Positions 46,336-57,527 of a DNA stretch of 64,000 nucleotides are shown here, one piece after another. Position numbers and translations under genes: made by a program. This DNA is from Ricordea florida. Its lineage: Eukaryota > Cnidaria > Anthozoa > Corallimorpharia > Ricordeidae. The notes under the pieces were generated by a model. The model ran no database searches, was not told the DNA's origin, and saw only the letters and a program-made list of their open reading frames with translations. Numbering within the stretch: position 1 is the first letter of the stretch; every line of letters starts with the position of its first letter. The stretch spans positions 13,055,078-13,119,077 of the forward strand of contig OX453279.1 of NCBI GenBank assembly GCA_949710005.1, read 5' to 3'.

Positions 46336-49300
46336 TTAAGTTTTTACCGAAATCAGAGTCCTAAAGTGACCATATGCATATGTGTGTATCCCATCCTCCC
46401 TTACCACCCTTTTGTCGTCTTCGCATGATAGTGCCACCTTGTTCACAGTCTCTGTGTACACGTCGTGCAGGTGACTCCTGATGATATTCATCGTCCTCCT
46501 CTGTGATTTTTGATTGAAGAGGCAATCCTTGTAGTCTTTGAAGCTTATGCTCTTTTTCACCACAGCCTTCTTCACACCCTTACACTTCTTTTCCTCCTTT
46601 CCCTCATCCATCATATATGAATATAGTTTGGCCCTGAGACCTACGAATTCTATGATCTGTTGGCCACCCGCTTCATCCTTGAACATGCCCCCGACTTTCT
46701 TGTTCACACCCACCTCAATGGCGGATGGATGATCTTCAGGGTAGTTGCTGGTGTCGAACCTGTCTCTCACATCTGGACTAATGTCCTTGTAGAAGTCATC
46801 CGTCTCTACCTCGTATGCCAGTGAATCTGTGTCTGTAAATAACAACTTGGCCTTGTCACCGTACTTGGGCTTAATGTAGTTGTAGTGGAAGTCGTACATT
46901 ATCGTCTTGCTTATTTCCAGGACTGAAAAGCCTAGGTAAATGGGTTTGTCCAACACCAACTTTGTCTTTTTCATTTGTACTGCAACTAGATTCTCACAAA
47001 AGATCGTGCTGTGGTGGTAATTCGGCTTCGATACCAACTTCTTGGCTTTTGACTCTTCAGTAACCAAACGAACGTCCACCCTGTTCCTTACGTTCTCCAT
47101 CGTTTTCCCAAAGACTGAGTTGTTCATCAACTTGAAAAAGTCCTTCTCGAAGTCGTTTGTTGCTTTGGTCCTTAGTTCGGTGTTCAGATCGATATAGGGC
47201 TTCAGCCACGCGGACTCTTTGAATGTGATGCCTCTGTGTATCTTGTAGACTTTCAACCCTAGACTCAAATACTGTTTCAGCGTCTCGTGGTGAATAATGT
47301 ATTTTTGTTTGTTCCTTAGGTTTGGAATTAGCTTATCCACACCATTTACAGTAACTCTCTCTGGTGCTAATGGATAGTCATTATGCAATTTGTGAAGGTG
47401 CTCTGGGTACATTAGATTAACCTCTAGTATGCATGGTAGATCTTTCCACTTCAATACAAGCTCTTCTTCAGTCAACCATCGAAAGTCATGTGTTGGTAAA
47501 GGTTTACTCATTGCACATCCGTACAAACCGTTTGCATCCATGTATGTGATGTACTTTGTTGGTAATGATGGGTCATAATCTTTCATGTATGGATTGTTGG
47601 CTTTACCATACCTAGTTGAGATCATAGAGATACCCCCTCGAATGCCATCCTCAACCATGAGAAGCATGTCAGGGTCATTCAAAAGTTCCAAACTCACATT
47701 GGTCATTTTCAGGGCCGCGTCCCACGCCAATCCAGGTGCAGTGTAGTACCAAGCCGGATCCAGGTCGTAGTTCTTCCTACAAACTTCTCTGAAGTTCTCG
47801 AAGACATCAGCCAACAATAAGACATCCAGTTCAAGGTAAAGGTCGTGGTATTCCCTGAAGCTCTCAATTCCAAAGACTTTCCACACGTTCTGAGCATGCT
47901 GGTAATCCTCATCCGATATTTCAGCATCGTAGAGCTTCGAGTAGAACTCATCCTTTGGTGGGAGATGAGTTTCACCGAGCTTATCAAAACCATCAAACCA
48001 ATCGTAAGGAAATACCCCCTTCCTAGTCAGTAACTGCAAGTCTGTGCCATCTTCCATCACCCTTTCAAACCAACTCTTTACATTCACAAGAGAAGATTGC
48101 GGTAGGTTGTCAGACAACCTTCTGAGGCCCGCTGCCATAAACCGAAAGCTATCAATGAACCTAATTCCCCGTTTAATTTCAACCGTTTTCCCTTTCTTGT
48201 TCTTGTAAGAGTCGACAACAATCTCTTTCGTGAAGGAAATGTACTTTTCATCGTTGGTTGGTATGCAATCCAGCTTACCTTTCGATTCCCCTATGTTCCT
48301 CACAAATAAATGACCATCATATCCGGATAAGTTATGGAATATAACTGATATGAATTTAGGCACCTTGTAATTCAAGTTGCATTCTTGGTGCGCTGCGCCT
48401 CTATACTTTCCACTAAGATGACAATGGTCTAATACCTTATCATGGCCAAGCATCGATCCGCAGATGTGACAGTGTGTGGCATTTACATAGGCTATTTTCT
48501 CATCCTCGCTAACATGAGGATTTTTGGGTAGCTTGAACCTATCATAGACTTGTTTGATATCCGACTCCAAGCTATCCATAAACATCTTGGGTACATCTTC
48601 GTATGGTGATTCAGCTGTGTGCCTTACAAGTTTGGGTTCGAATATAGCGTTATCAAAGCACTTGATCAGGTAACAGAAACCTGATGGTTTATGCTTTTGA
48701 TATCTATTGGTAAAGCTCCTACCCTCATCTTGGTAACAAGTATATATCTTTTCAGTGTAGCACTCAAAATCTGCATACACAACAAACGGTACCTCCATCT
48801 TCCTGTTGTGATTCTTGAAACCGAAGAACTGCGGGCTCCCATCTTCGTTCATGGGGACTGTCGTCTTGACTGCTTGATGATTGTCGCAAAACTCTAGATG
48901 TTTGTCTAGTGAGGATTGTTTATTGAATGGATTAAGACATCTGTGGCAAAAGTATTTTCTACCATCGTGTTTATCGATTTGTGATGACAAAAGCCTACTC
49001 AAGTTCTTAATCCAACAGTAGTGATTCGTTTCATCTTTGTGTAACAAAAGTAAGTTTATCACTGCCACCTCTCGCCGCTTACTGATTCTCAAAACGTTCA
49101 CCCCAGACTCGTATCCATATACGTTAATGGCGTAAGGATTTTGCTTCTCAAACTTGGAAATGTCCTTTAGTGTAACAGGGAACTCCATTCCCGTCCAGTC
49201 AAACTTCTCAGAGTTCTTTCTCATCTCAGCATTCAGTCTTTCACCGTGATTCTCTTTGGGAAATACAGCAGATGTCACCGCCCACTTGAAACACTCATCG

Positions 49301-50211
49301 TCATTCTCATTCTTGACATTGATTATAGCCTTCTTCTCAGCTAAAACCTTTGGTAGGGGTATGTAAGAAGTTCCAGACACAGGCTCAAATGGGTTAATGT
49401 GTATATCAAAGTACTCAACTCGATCAAATTGCCACCCAGACTGTTCACCTTCAAACTTCGCGACCTTTTCAAGTTGTAATTCCGTCATTGCATCGAGTAA
49501 GTTAGATAGGTCAGTTGAATCCGTTACTATTTCAAGGTTAGTATGAAAGTACCCCTCAGTCTGTTCAACATTACCCGTAGCAAGATTCTCTTTTACGAAT
49601 GTGCAAGTGAGTACAAACTTCACCTTGATGGGTTTTCTTCTAGTATAAAGTAACTCCAAAACCTTTGGTTTTATTTTCTTGATGAACTCTCGAGGACCGT
49701 ACCCCTTCTTACCATCGATCCGATAGGTCTTGAAGAACCCTTTCAGTGCCCTTTCCTTTTCTTTTACACTGAACGGCTCCAGTAAAGCCCAGATGCTCCT
49801 TACTTCCTCCTTCAACTTCCTGATCCTTTCTTTCGCAGGCTTCTTGATTCTCTTTGGAACATAATTCAAAATCCAATTCGCAAACTTATTTATTTTCTTT
49901 TGTACTCTTTTCTTATACTCCGAAACAACTGTTCTGTGCCGACGACTAGGGCCACTTGGAGGTACGTATTTAGTAGGCTCAAGAATCGGGACACTTATTT
50001 CTGGGACAGGCTCATCGAGAATATGCGTTGTTCCCCCACCACCACCACTACCACCACTATGTACCTCTTCAGACATCCCCAGCGCCTCTAGTAACTCTCC
50101 CCGACGCATCTTATAATATTTGGCTATCTTGCGCTCCTTGGCAATGGCGCGGAGCTCTTTGACAGTTTGATGTTGATTTGGCATGATGAGTGTTTGGATG
50201 TACAGTGTCAT
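46336..50211 (-). CDS. polB: protein-primed DNA polymerase B (Polinton type)
   Basis: 1291 aa, intact. One SAP/HeH-like motif at the N-terminus (element 1 has two), shared through the TIR with 33708-34151. Gly-rich linker, then C2H2 finger (YFCHRCLNPFNKQSSLDKHLEFC), Exo I YADFECY, the endonuclease VII/HNH-like insert CHICGSMLGHDKVLDHCH...CN, Exo II NLSGYDGH, Exo III YLELDVLLLADVF, motifs A DANGLYG, B KLMNNSVFGKTMEN, C DTDS. Start at 50211 or the ATG at codon 10. It ends FRTLISVKT, the probable native C-terminus. Confidence 0.93.
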   Translation of the reverse strand: MTLYIQTLIMPNQHQTVKELRAIAKERKIAKYYKMRRGELLEALGMSEEVHSGGSGGGGGTTHILDEPVPEISVPILEPTKYVPPSGPSRRHRTVVSEYKKRVQKKINKFANWILNYVPKRIKKPAKERIRKLKEEVRSIWALLEPFSVKEKERALKGFFKTYRIDGKKGYGPREFIKKIKPKVLELLYTRRKPIKVKFVLTCTFVKENLATGNVEQTEGYFHTNLEIVTDSTDLSNLLDAMTELQLEKVAKFEGEQSGWQFDRVEYFDIHINPFEPVSGTSYIPLPKVLAEKKAIINVKNENDDECFKWAVTSAVFPKENHGERLNAEMRKNSEKFDWTGMEFPVTLKDISKFEKQNPYAINVYGYESGVNVLRISKRREVAVINLLLLHKDETNHYCWIKNLSRLLSSQIDKHDGRKYFCHRCLNPFNKQSSLDKHLEFCDNHQAVKTTVPMNEDGSPQFFGFKNHNRKMEVPFVVYADFECYTEKIYTCYQDEGRSFTNRYQKHKPSGFCYLIKCFDNAIFEPKLVRHTAESPYEDVPKMFMDSLESDIKQVYDRFKLPKNPHVSEDEKIAYVNATHCHICGSMLGHDKVLDHCHLSGKYRGAAHQECNLNYKVPKFISVIFHNLSGYDGHLFVRNIGESKGKLDCIPTNDEKYISFTKEIVVDSYKNKKGKTVEIKRGIRFIDSFRFMAAGLRRLSDNLPQSSLVNVKSWFERVMEDGTDLQLLTRKGVFPYDWFDGFDKLGETHLPPKDEFYSKLYDAEISDEDYQHAQNVWKVFGIESFREYHDLYLELDVLLLADVFENFREVCRKNYDLDPAWYYTAPGLAWDAALKMTNVSLELLNDPDMLLMVEDGIRGGISMISTRYGKANNPYMKDYDPSLPTKYITYMDANGLYGCAMSKPLPTHDFRWLTEEELVLKWKDLPCILEVNLMYPEHLHKLHNDYPLAPERVTVNGVDKLIPNLRNKQKYIIHHETLKQYLSLGLKVYKIHRGITFKESAWLKPYIDLNTELRTKATNDFEKDFFKLMNNSVFGKTMENVRNRVDVRLVTEESKAKKLVSKPNYHHSTIFCENLVAVQMKKTKLVLDKPIYLGFSVLEISKTIMYDFHYNYIKPKYGDKAKLLFTDTDSLAYEVETDDFYKDISPDVRDRFDTSNYPEDHPSAIEVGVNKKVGGMFKDEAGGQQIIEFVGLRAKLYSYMMDEGKEEKKCKGVKKAVVKKSISFKDYKDCLFNQKSQRRTMNIIRSHLHDVYTETVNKVALSCEDDKRVVREDGIHTYAYGHFRTLISVKT

Positions 50212-50314
50212 TCCTTTAAGATGATAGGGATGATTTTGGATCCTGCACGCGTGCAGGATTTTTTGTGTGTTTTGTCTTGAAGTGTTGGCCTAGAACTGTC
50301 AGTTTCCTACTACT
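50051..50314. repeat. right TIR of element 2 (contains gene start)
   Basis: Reverse complement of 33605-33868, including the 20-bp palindrome (50240-50259) and the first codons of polymerase. AGGGC follows at 50315-50319. Confidence 0.93.
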
Positions 50315-50319
50315 AGGGC

Positions 50320-50598
50320 TCCAAAATATAGGAGATGAACGTATTACCCAAATAATTATGTCTATAGCCTCCCATACAGTCAGGTCCATCTAACAGACTT
50401 CTGATCTTCTCTCGAACTGAATTCAGATCGTATTTCTTTTTTTAAGACCGCATTCCTTAAAGCGCCTTTACAACTTTGCCACACTCATTCGAATGCCATG
50501 ATATTTATCTAAAAGTGCAAGTATTTCTTCACATGTAAATCCTTTCTTGAAATAATCGCGAATTGCCTCCTCTTCTACATGTGCATCTCTATCCACCA
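50320..50598 (-). pseudogene. IS3EU-like transposase N-terminal fragment
   Basis: From the ATG at 50598: EEEAIRDYFKKGFTCEEILA, LLDKYHGIRMSVAKL, a stop, then RFKECGLKKRN and, in another frame, IRSLLDGPDCMGGYRHNYLG. This is the helix-turn-helix head I associate with eukaryotic IS3EU/Ginger-like transposases. The catalytic core is missing; element 2 inserted just downstream. Family name moderately sure. Confidence 0.6.
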
Positions 50599-50664
50599 TT
50601 TTATGTATGCGTTAACATCCAGACTGGCGCGAGGGCTGTTCACTTCCTCTCTAAAATTTCACTT

Positions 50665-50880
50665 CCGCCGTGACTTTTCAAACTTTTGCCGTGATGTTCA
50701 CAAACTTTTGCCGTGATGCTCACGAACTTTGTCCGCGCTAAGCGAATTCATTTTTCGTCAATTTTAAAATAAATTTTGTTGCCCAGAACTTAAGGGATGA
50801 ACGAAAAGTAGTTGTTGATATATTTTTTTTAAGTATGCGGTATTGTCATGAAAGTTTTGCCGTGATACTTGTGGGCCACA
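50665..50880. repeat. inverted repeat E, right copy
   Basis: Reverse complement of the left E repeat (32959-33294), with fewer GTTTGTGAACATCACGGC units. Together they bracket element 2 and the transposase fragment, so they are probably the ends of the transposon that hosted element 2. Confidence 0.72.
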
Positions 50881-50987
50881 GTAGAAACAAGTCTCAAAGA
50901 CACAGAAGGCGGGACATGCTTCACAAAACTAAAACGCCGGTTGCGTCCTAGATCTCTCTTTGGGTTTCAGGACTTATTATTTACAAC

Positions 50988-52280
50988 TAAAATACTCCCG
51001 CAAAAACCTCGCGAAGCTAGTTTTTGAAGAAGTCACAATACTTTGATATTATATTTTTTTTTATATCAGCGTAATCCCATTATTTTATTTGTTATGCTGT
51101 GTTTGGTACATAATTAGTGACACCTGGTGCAAATTACATGATCAGTATACGGGTCAACACAGTGCTTAAAAATTGACCTTCATTTAGCTCTTTCACTGCC
51201 ACTGAGATTGCACCAGAGGGAATAGAAGTAAAATTTTATTTATCTTGACAGGGAATACAGAGTCGATGAAGTACCACAATAATAGTCCTTTAACACAAAT
51301 TGAAAATGATTGTAAATCTTTTGCAGGTGAAATCTTGAAGAGTTGATATGAATGCTTGTGTTTACCATGGTGTAAAAACCTGTTTTTTTTTTAGTTTTAT
51401 TTTCTTAGTCTCTGCTGCTTTGTCTTCTTTGTTGTACATCCCTTTTAAACACAATATGTTCTTACACCGAGGATGAGTTGAATGTTCCAATTATTTTTTG
51501 TTTATGTTTTTTGGTTATAATTAAATGAGATTCATTGTAAGAATCTTCTGATTAGATATTTTATTGTCTACTGCTGTCATTATTTCATTCCTGATAAGCA
51601 CAATTGAGAGCATTATGAATAGTGCATGTTTCAATTTGTTTACTCTCTTCAGTTGCAATGGTACCCCCAGTGGTAGATAGAAAAATTCCTCTTCCCTGAA
51701 AAGAGATGCAATATCAACAGAAGTGTGAGATACAATGTCATTAGATCCAAAACAAATTGGGGGTAAAACAGTTGGATTCTACAAACTTTGAATAAAGGTT
51801 TGGTAATAGTGAGTGCCGACTGTATAGTATGTGGTTGTGCTATTTTTAGGTCATATCATAAAAACAGTACATGTAAGAAAGAGTTATTAAGATCTTAATA
51901 TGTTAAAAAAGATTGCTGCACTACGTACTGTAATGTGAAATCAACATCAATCAGTCAAAAGTATATACCACATGAAAGTTTAATTGTGCTGTTACAGAAA
52001 CAGGGAAAACATCCATACCCAACAAGAGATCATATTATTTTGAATATATGCAAATTTCTATTATAAGAACTGCAGAAGAAAGATTTAATATAATGATGAT
52101 ATTTCATCGAAAAAGTCATGGCAGCCAGAGGTATTGAACTGTAACCAATGACATATAGTAACAAGAAGCACTATCATTATATTATTATCATTACTATTAG
52201 TATTACTGGTATTGATATTATTATTATTACTATTGTTATATTTTTTACGTTAAACATAATATATTTTTATGGGGTGGGAA
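50988..52280 (+). repeat. family A copy (partial)
   Basis: Direct match to 21489-22720, starting AATACTCCCGCAAAAACCTC and ending at the ATATTTTTATGGGGTGGGA segment, where the Penelope-like element begins. No gene recognised. Confidence 0.8.
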
Positions 52281-52666
52281 TGTAGTAATGATATGTGACA
52301 TTGCTTATATTGCTTATATTGACAAGTTGCTATTGACTAGAGAGGCCTATTGGACCTCCCAGCTATTTACACTTACCCTCATGGTCTTGACAAAAGACGC
52401 GAATTTAGGTCTAAAAATCGCGTCCGCTACAATACCTAATTAGACTAACTATTGTACTTTTAGTAATTAAGGCGCTCGCAGATACATTGTTGGAATTTCA
52501 TCATCTGTGCGTTCTTCTAAGTTGCCATTAGCTTTGTTACGTAATCTATTATTTCAGTTTGTATAGCATTTTGTAATTATATTTACATTTTTGTGATCCT
52601 ATATTAATACATGCGAATCTGTAAACCTACTAGTATTTTTAGCTTTTTACTTTTTAACGTGTATAT

Positions 52667-52720
52667 TGTTCCACTCTGAAGAAGGCCGAAGGCCGAAACG
52701 TCGTATTAAAAGCCGGAACA
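52667..52720 (+). ncRNA. hammerhead ribozyme candidate in left pLTR
   Basis: CTGAAGA (52676-52682, fits CUGANGA), stem II AGGCC-GAA-GGCC, GAAAC, then GTC. Outer TGTTCC (52667-52672) pairs with GGAACA (52715-52720). The copies at 55797 and 56137 have lost GGCCGAA, which removes stem II. Confidence 0.6.
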
Positions 52721-52950
52721 GTTAGAAGTTTGCTTCATGACGCCTCATTTTACACTTAACTAAAATTCACATTGAAGCACGGTATCTCTTTTGATCCTTC
52801 TACTGGAAGTCATCGTTGGGCAAACCATATTATTCTGCCTGAACATTTTTTCCTGGTTTACCGCGCATCGTTACTACGATCCGATGGCTTTGTTGTCTGG
52901 CATTCCAACATCATTATTCAACACGTAGAACAAACTGGTTCGTCATAAAC

Positions 52951-55687
52951 ATGACAGTAACTTTCTTTTTAGATGTAACAAGAGGAGCCGAATTCCTAAA
53001 GGCCTTATGTTATCATTTGACCTCCAACTTGTTAAAGACAATGGCAACTTACAAGAATCCTGCAAACAACATTCGCTTGCAGCCTCATCTAACATCCTGG
53101 TCCAAAACAAAATCGTTACAAAGGCAGCTAAACTTTGAACGCGTAAAACTTTTTGAACATTATGACGAAACTGCTGCTAAAGCAATTTGGAGAAAAGCAC
53201 AGAGGCATATGGAGAGTTTAGAATCGATCTGTTAAAAGCCCGCCGTAAATATACATTGGCCACACCCTATAATCCAGCACAAGTAGAAGTTCACCACAAC
53301 CACCGAAGTGGAAAATCCAGGAGCAGAAAACGGCGCTTCACTAGAAATCTTCTAGGAAGAATGGCACCACACTCCAATGCCCATCAAGCCAGTTTGCCGC
53401 CTGCCAACGATGAGAATGTGCCAGATTTAAAACCTATCAATTTAACATCTGTTGAACTTTCGGATGCTGAACAATCCCTTCTGGTGAAGGGACCAGCGTT
53501 CTGTCCGGCGCCAAAGGATGTTAATTGGCAAAAAAACCGTCGATGATTTGGACAAATTTGAGAGACAAATTCGTCTTGCTGTATTCTATCATGGCAAAGA
53601 TTTTGACGATACTAACCGAACAGTGGATGAACGTCTCCCAACAATTCCGTCTACTAACAACTGGATGCCTCCAAAGTCCAGCTTTCCTGAAGTAGAACTT
53701 TTCTTAAACCATGTGAAGAAAGACATTCTTGAGCCCAAAAACTTAAGAAGAGCTAAGGACAATCTGACGAAAGAGGAAAGGTTAGCCTTAAGTAAACTTA
53801 AATCTAGTAATAATGTGTTTAGAATTCAAGATAAGGGATCCAGATTTGTTATTGTTTCTAAGAATGAGTATCAGAATAAGATGTTTAAGCAACTCAACAA
53901 CAATCTCCATTATGATAAAATTAACTATGATCCTACTAAGGAGCATTTTGAAAAGATAAAAAAATGGGGTCGTGATTGGTTAGGTAAAGGTCAAATTAGT
54001 CAAGAGATTGCCACCTGGGTTGCCAACTTGGAACCGAAACCGGGGGTGGCTTTTGGAAATGTAAAAACGCATAAGGAAGGCAACCCTCTTCGCCTAATTA
54101 CATCTTGTTGCGGAACGGCAATTGAAAGACTTTCGGCCTTTACTGAATTTTATCTCAAGCCCCTCGCTCAAAATTTACCTTCATTTGTCAAAGATACTAC
54201 TGATCTTATTAACAAGATCCAAATTTTCAATTCCGAGAAAGGCCCCTTACCACCTGGGTGTTTGTTGGTGTCTTGGGATGTAGTTGCTATGTTTCCCAAC
54301 ATTGACAATAATTTAGGAATTTCAGCTGTTAGAAAAGCTCTTGATTCTAGATCTGATAAGTTTCCATCAACTGATTGCATTGTGGAGGCTATTGAAATTT
54401 GTCTCCAAACCAACAATTGTCAATTTTCTGGAAAAAAACTTTGTGCAAAAACACGGTACAGCCATGGGGCCCAAAAACGCATGTAGCTATGCCGACTTGG
54501 CAATGGGTTTGATTGATGAGAAAGCTAAATCTGAAGGTGCCGTGAAACCCATGTTATGGTGGCGTTATAGGGACGATGTTTTCGATATTTGGCCACATGG
54601 TTTACCTAAATTGTTAGAGTTTACTGATTACATCAATTCTCTTTATCCCACTATCAAGTTTGAGCTGGTATATTCAGAGCATACCCTCAATGTCTTGGAT
54701 CTCACTTTACACCTTCAGGATGAGTTTATTAAGACAGATATCTATGCTAAACCTACGGATAGTCATCTTTATCTACCTTTTTCAAGTTCTCATCCAGCAC
54801 ATTGTAAAAGGGCTATTCCCTATGGGGTTGCGCTACGAGTTAGACGTAATTGTTCTACCGACGATTTTCTAAACAAGAGGTGTGCTGAATACAAAGGGTA
54901 CCTTATATCCCAGGGCTATAATGTCGTTTTAGTAGACAAACAATTCGACAAAGCGCTTAGTATTGAGAGATCAGAATTGCTTAAGAAAAAGGTTAAGCCT
55001 GTCAAGAGAGTTTTCCCGTTAGTTCTTGATTACAATCCTATCCTGCCCGATATTTAGAGAGTTATCAAGAAACATGCTCATCTTTTGAGGTCGTCACCCG
55101 AACTACTTGAAATCTTTCCACCTAAATCGATTTTTCCAGCATATCGCCGTACCAAAAATCTCAAAGATATTTTAGCACCATCTAAATTTCATCGCGACAA
55201 TGGGGCAAACCAGGCAGAGAAGGAAATGGGAGGGTGCTTCAAATGTTGTACTCGTCGTGATCTATGCAAAAACTTTTAAATTCAGGATTCCAAGTTTAAA
55301 AGCTTTTCCACAGGCCGAGCCTACAAGATAAATCAAAAATTGTCTTGCTCTTCCAAAAACGTTGTATACTTGGCCACGTGTAATAAATGCAAACTGCAAT
55401 ATGTAGGTTCTACCACCACAGAATTTAAAGTACGCTTTCGCAATCATAAATCGTCCATGCATACCAACAAAAAGACGTGTGAACTTGCGGTCCATTTTAA
55501 CTGTACAAGGCATGAAATTTCTGAAATTAAGTTTATTGTCATCGAACAAATTACTAACCAAGATGACGTTGCTTATATTGACAATTTGCTATTGACTAGA
55601 GAGGCCTATTGGACCTCCAAGCTATCTGTGCGTTCTTCTAAGTTGCCATTAGCTTTGTTATGTAATCTATTATTTCAGTTTGTATAG
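52951..55687 (+). pseudogene. Penelope reverse transcriptase with GIY-YIG nuclease
   Basis: Broken into at least five frames. N-terminal segment (LTSVELSDAEQSLLVKGPAF, typical of PLE), KLKSSNNVFRIQDKGSRFVI, GVAFGNVKTHKEGNPLRLI, motif A LVSWDVVAMFPNI, motif B GTAMGPKNACSYADLAMG (after a frameshift near 54480), motif C WWRYRDDVFDIW, Cys-rich linker GGCFKCCTRRDLC, and nuclease VVYLATCNKCKLQYVGSTTT...RFRNHK. Motif set identifies a Penelope/Poseidon-like element; inactive as read. Confidence 0.88.
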
Positions 55688-55876
55688 CATTTTGTAATTA
55701 TATTTACATTTTTGTGATCCTATATTAATACATGCGAATCTGTAAACCTACTAGTATTTTTAGCTTTTTACTTTTTAACGTGTATATTGTTCCACTCTGA
55801 AGAAGGCCGAAACGTCGTATTAAAAGCCGGAACAGTTAGAAGTTTGCTTCATGACGCCTAATTTTACACTTAACTA

Positions 55877-55920
<44 letters not shown>
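55877..55920. repeat. (TATC)n microsatellite
   Basis: About ten TATC units directly after the right pLTR, continuing into TA repeats. Confidence 0.9.
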
Positions 55921-55929
<9 letters not shown>

Positions 55930-55932
55930 ATA

Positions 55933-57046
55933 TACATAGCAAAGAGAAATACTACTCAGAAGTCAGTTATAACATTTTCTATATTTTCAAATGATCGCAT
56001 TTCATTTCATTTCAGTTTGTATAGCATTTTGTAATTATATTTACATTTTTGTGATCCTATATTAATACATGCGAATCTGTAAACCTACTAGTATTTTTAG
56101 CTTTTTACTTTTTAACGTGTATATTGATCCACTCTGAAGAAGGCCGAAACGTCGTATTAAAAGCTATCTATATATATCTATATACATAGCAAAGAGAAAT
56201 ACCACTCAGAAGTCAGTTATAACATTTTCTATATTTTCAAATGATCGTATTGATCACTGATAATATTGCAGAACCAGTACTTTATAGTGACACTGGGTAT
56301 ATATTCTGTTGAAAATGCTAAACATAACTGCTAGATCAAGAAAATTTACAATATTTTCACTGTTGCAATGATATCAGATCACATCGTTGTAAATGATTGT
56401 TATAACAACTACAACTCTCTGTGTTGGGAATTTCTTCAAAATGGAAACGCTATCGTTTTATTATGAAAAATACCTACTTACATTCTCTTGTAATCTGTTG
56501 GGCGTCTTCCGATTCCGTTTTTAGACTAACAGAATTATTTTCCAGAGACATCTCCAATCGTTGAAGTTGTTTCTACTCGGTTTCCCTTCTAAATCGTTTT
56601 GCTTAATTTGGTACGCTAATATATTTCGTTATGTAATCGTTCACTCATGTTCTGTATTTCTATCAATAACACATTCAAATTCAAAACTAACTTGGTTGAA
56701 TTCCTGGTCCTTTGCCCTGCTGTTTCGTGCTGCGATGACAGATGTCTGTCGTTATTCCCCCCGCTGTCGTTTCTCTATCCCTACTTTGAGTCGTGCTTTC
56801 CTTGTCAGTTGTGTTGATTTTCACGGTATTCGAACTTACTCGGCGACGATGTCGAGCTAATCTTTCTTGAATATCTCGAAGATCATCTTGCTGGGATGTA
56901 CTTCCAGGACGAGTGAAATCGGTTTCCACAAAATTTACATTTCTTTCAAAAAGGCACACCGAATTCGAAATGGCGGAAATTCAGCAGTTCTCAAGTGCGC
57001 TACTATTGCCAGGTAACCTGGCCTGCGAACGGATACCTTAAAAATA
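55933..57046 (-). repeat. family B copy with Penelope fragment inside
   Basis: B end (AGCAAAGAGAAATACTACTC) at 55937, interrupted at about 56000 by a partial pLTR copy (to 56165), then B restarts at 56185 and runs to 57046. Minus-strand frame 56687-56959 encodes the recurring B peptide (NFVETDFTRPGSTSQQDDLR). Confidence 0.75.
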
Positions 57047-57061
57047 TATATATATATATAT

Positions 57062-57390
57062 ATATACTGAAATACGACTCCCGCAAAAACCTCGCGAAGC
57101 TAGTTTTTGAAGAAGTGACAATGCTTTTATATTTTATTTTTTATACTAGGAATACGACTGCTTAAAAATTGACCTTCATTTAGCTCTTTCACTGCCACTG
57201 AGATTGCACCAGAGGGAATAGAAGTAAAATTATTTATTATCTTGACAGGGAATACAGAGTCGATGAAGTACCACAATAATAGTCACTTAACACAAATTGA
57301 AAATGATTGTAAATCTTTTGCAGGTGAAATCTTGAAGAACTGATAAGAATGCTTGTGTTTACCATGGTGTAAAAACCTGTTTTTTTTTTT
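57062..57390 (+). repeat. family A copy (truncated)
   Basis: Begins GAAATACGACTCCCGC as in 21491, has a deletion near 57150-57170 and ends at the T-run where the second Penelope-like element begins. Confidence 0.75.
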
Positions 57391-57527
57391 AGTTTGTGTG
57401 TTTTTTTCTCCCGCAACAACTACTTCGCTCTACGTTCACGTATTGAGCACTGTTTTACGATTAATCAACTTTTACACTTTATACCTGCTCCAAGTCCGGC
57501 TTGTCGAGCACTCTAAGATACTTCGTA

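Larger units (their letters stand above)
33605..50314 (-). mobile_element. Polinton-like element 2 (integrated virus)
   Basis: 16.71 kb with 264-bp TIRs and a 5-bp duplication AGGGC (33600-33604 and 50315-50319). Gene order from the right: polymerase B, TFIIB-like, integrase (opposite strand), capsid, ATPase and membrane-protein cassette, mirroring element 1. Intact polymerase, integrase and ATPase; capsid gene has a small deletion, TFIIB a frameshift, and one terminal-family gene a TAG. Differences from element 1 in cargo genes show it is a separate lineage of the same family, not a recent duplicate. Confidence 0.93.
52285..55876 (+). mobile_element. Penelope-like element 1
   Basis: Terminal direct repeats: about 52305-52755 and 55568-55876 share the C-terminal coding end, AT-rich segment and the CTGAAGA...GAAACGTC ribozyme region, as expected for Penelope 'pLTRs'; the left copy has an extra insertion of about 145 bp (about 52365-52510). 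In between lies a frameshifted RT-GIY-YIG gene. A third, partial copy of the repeat is at 56005-56165. Confidence 0.82.
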
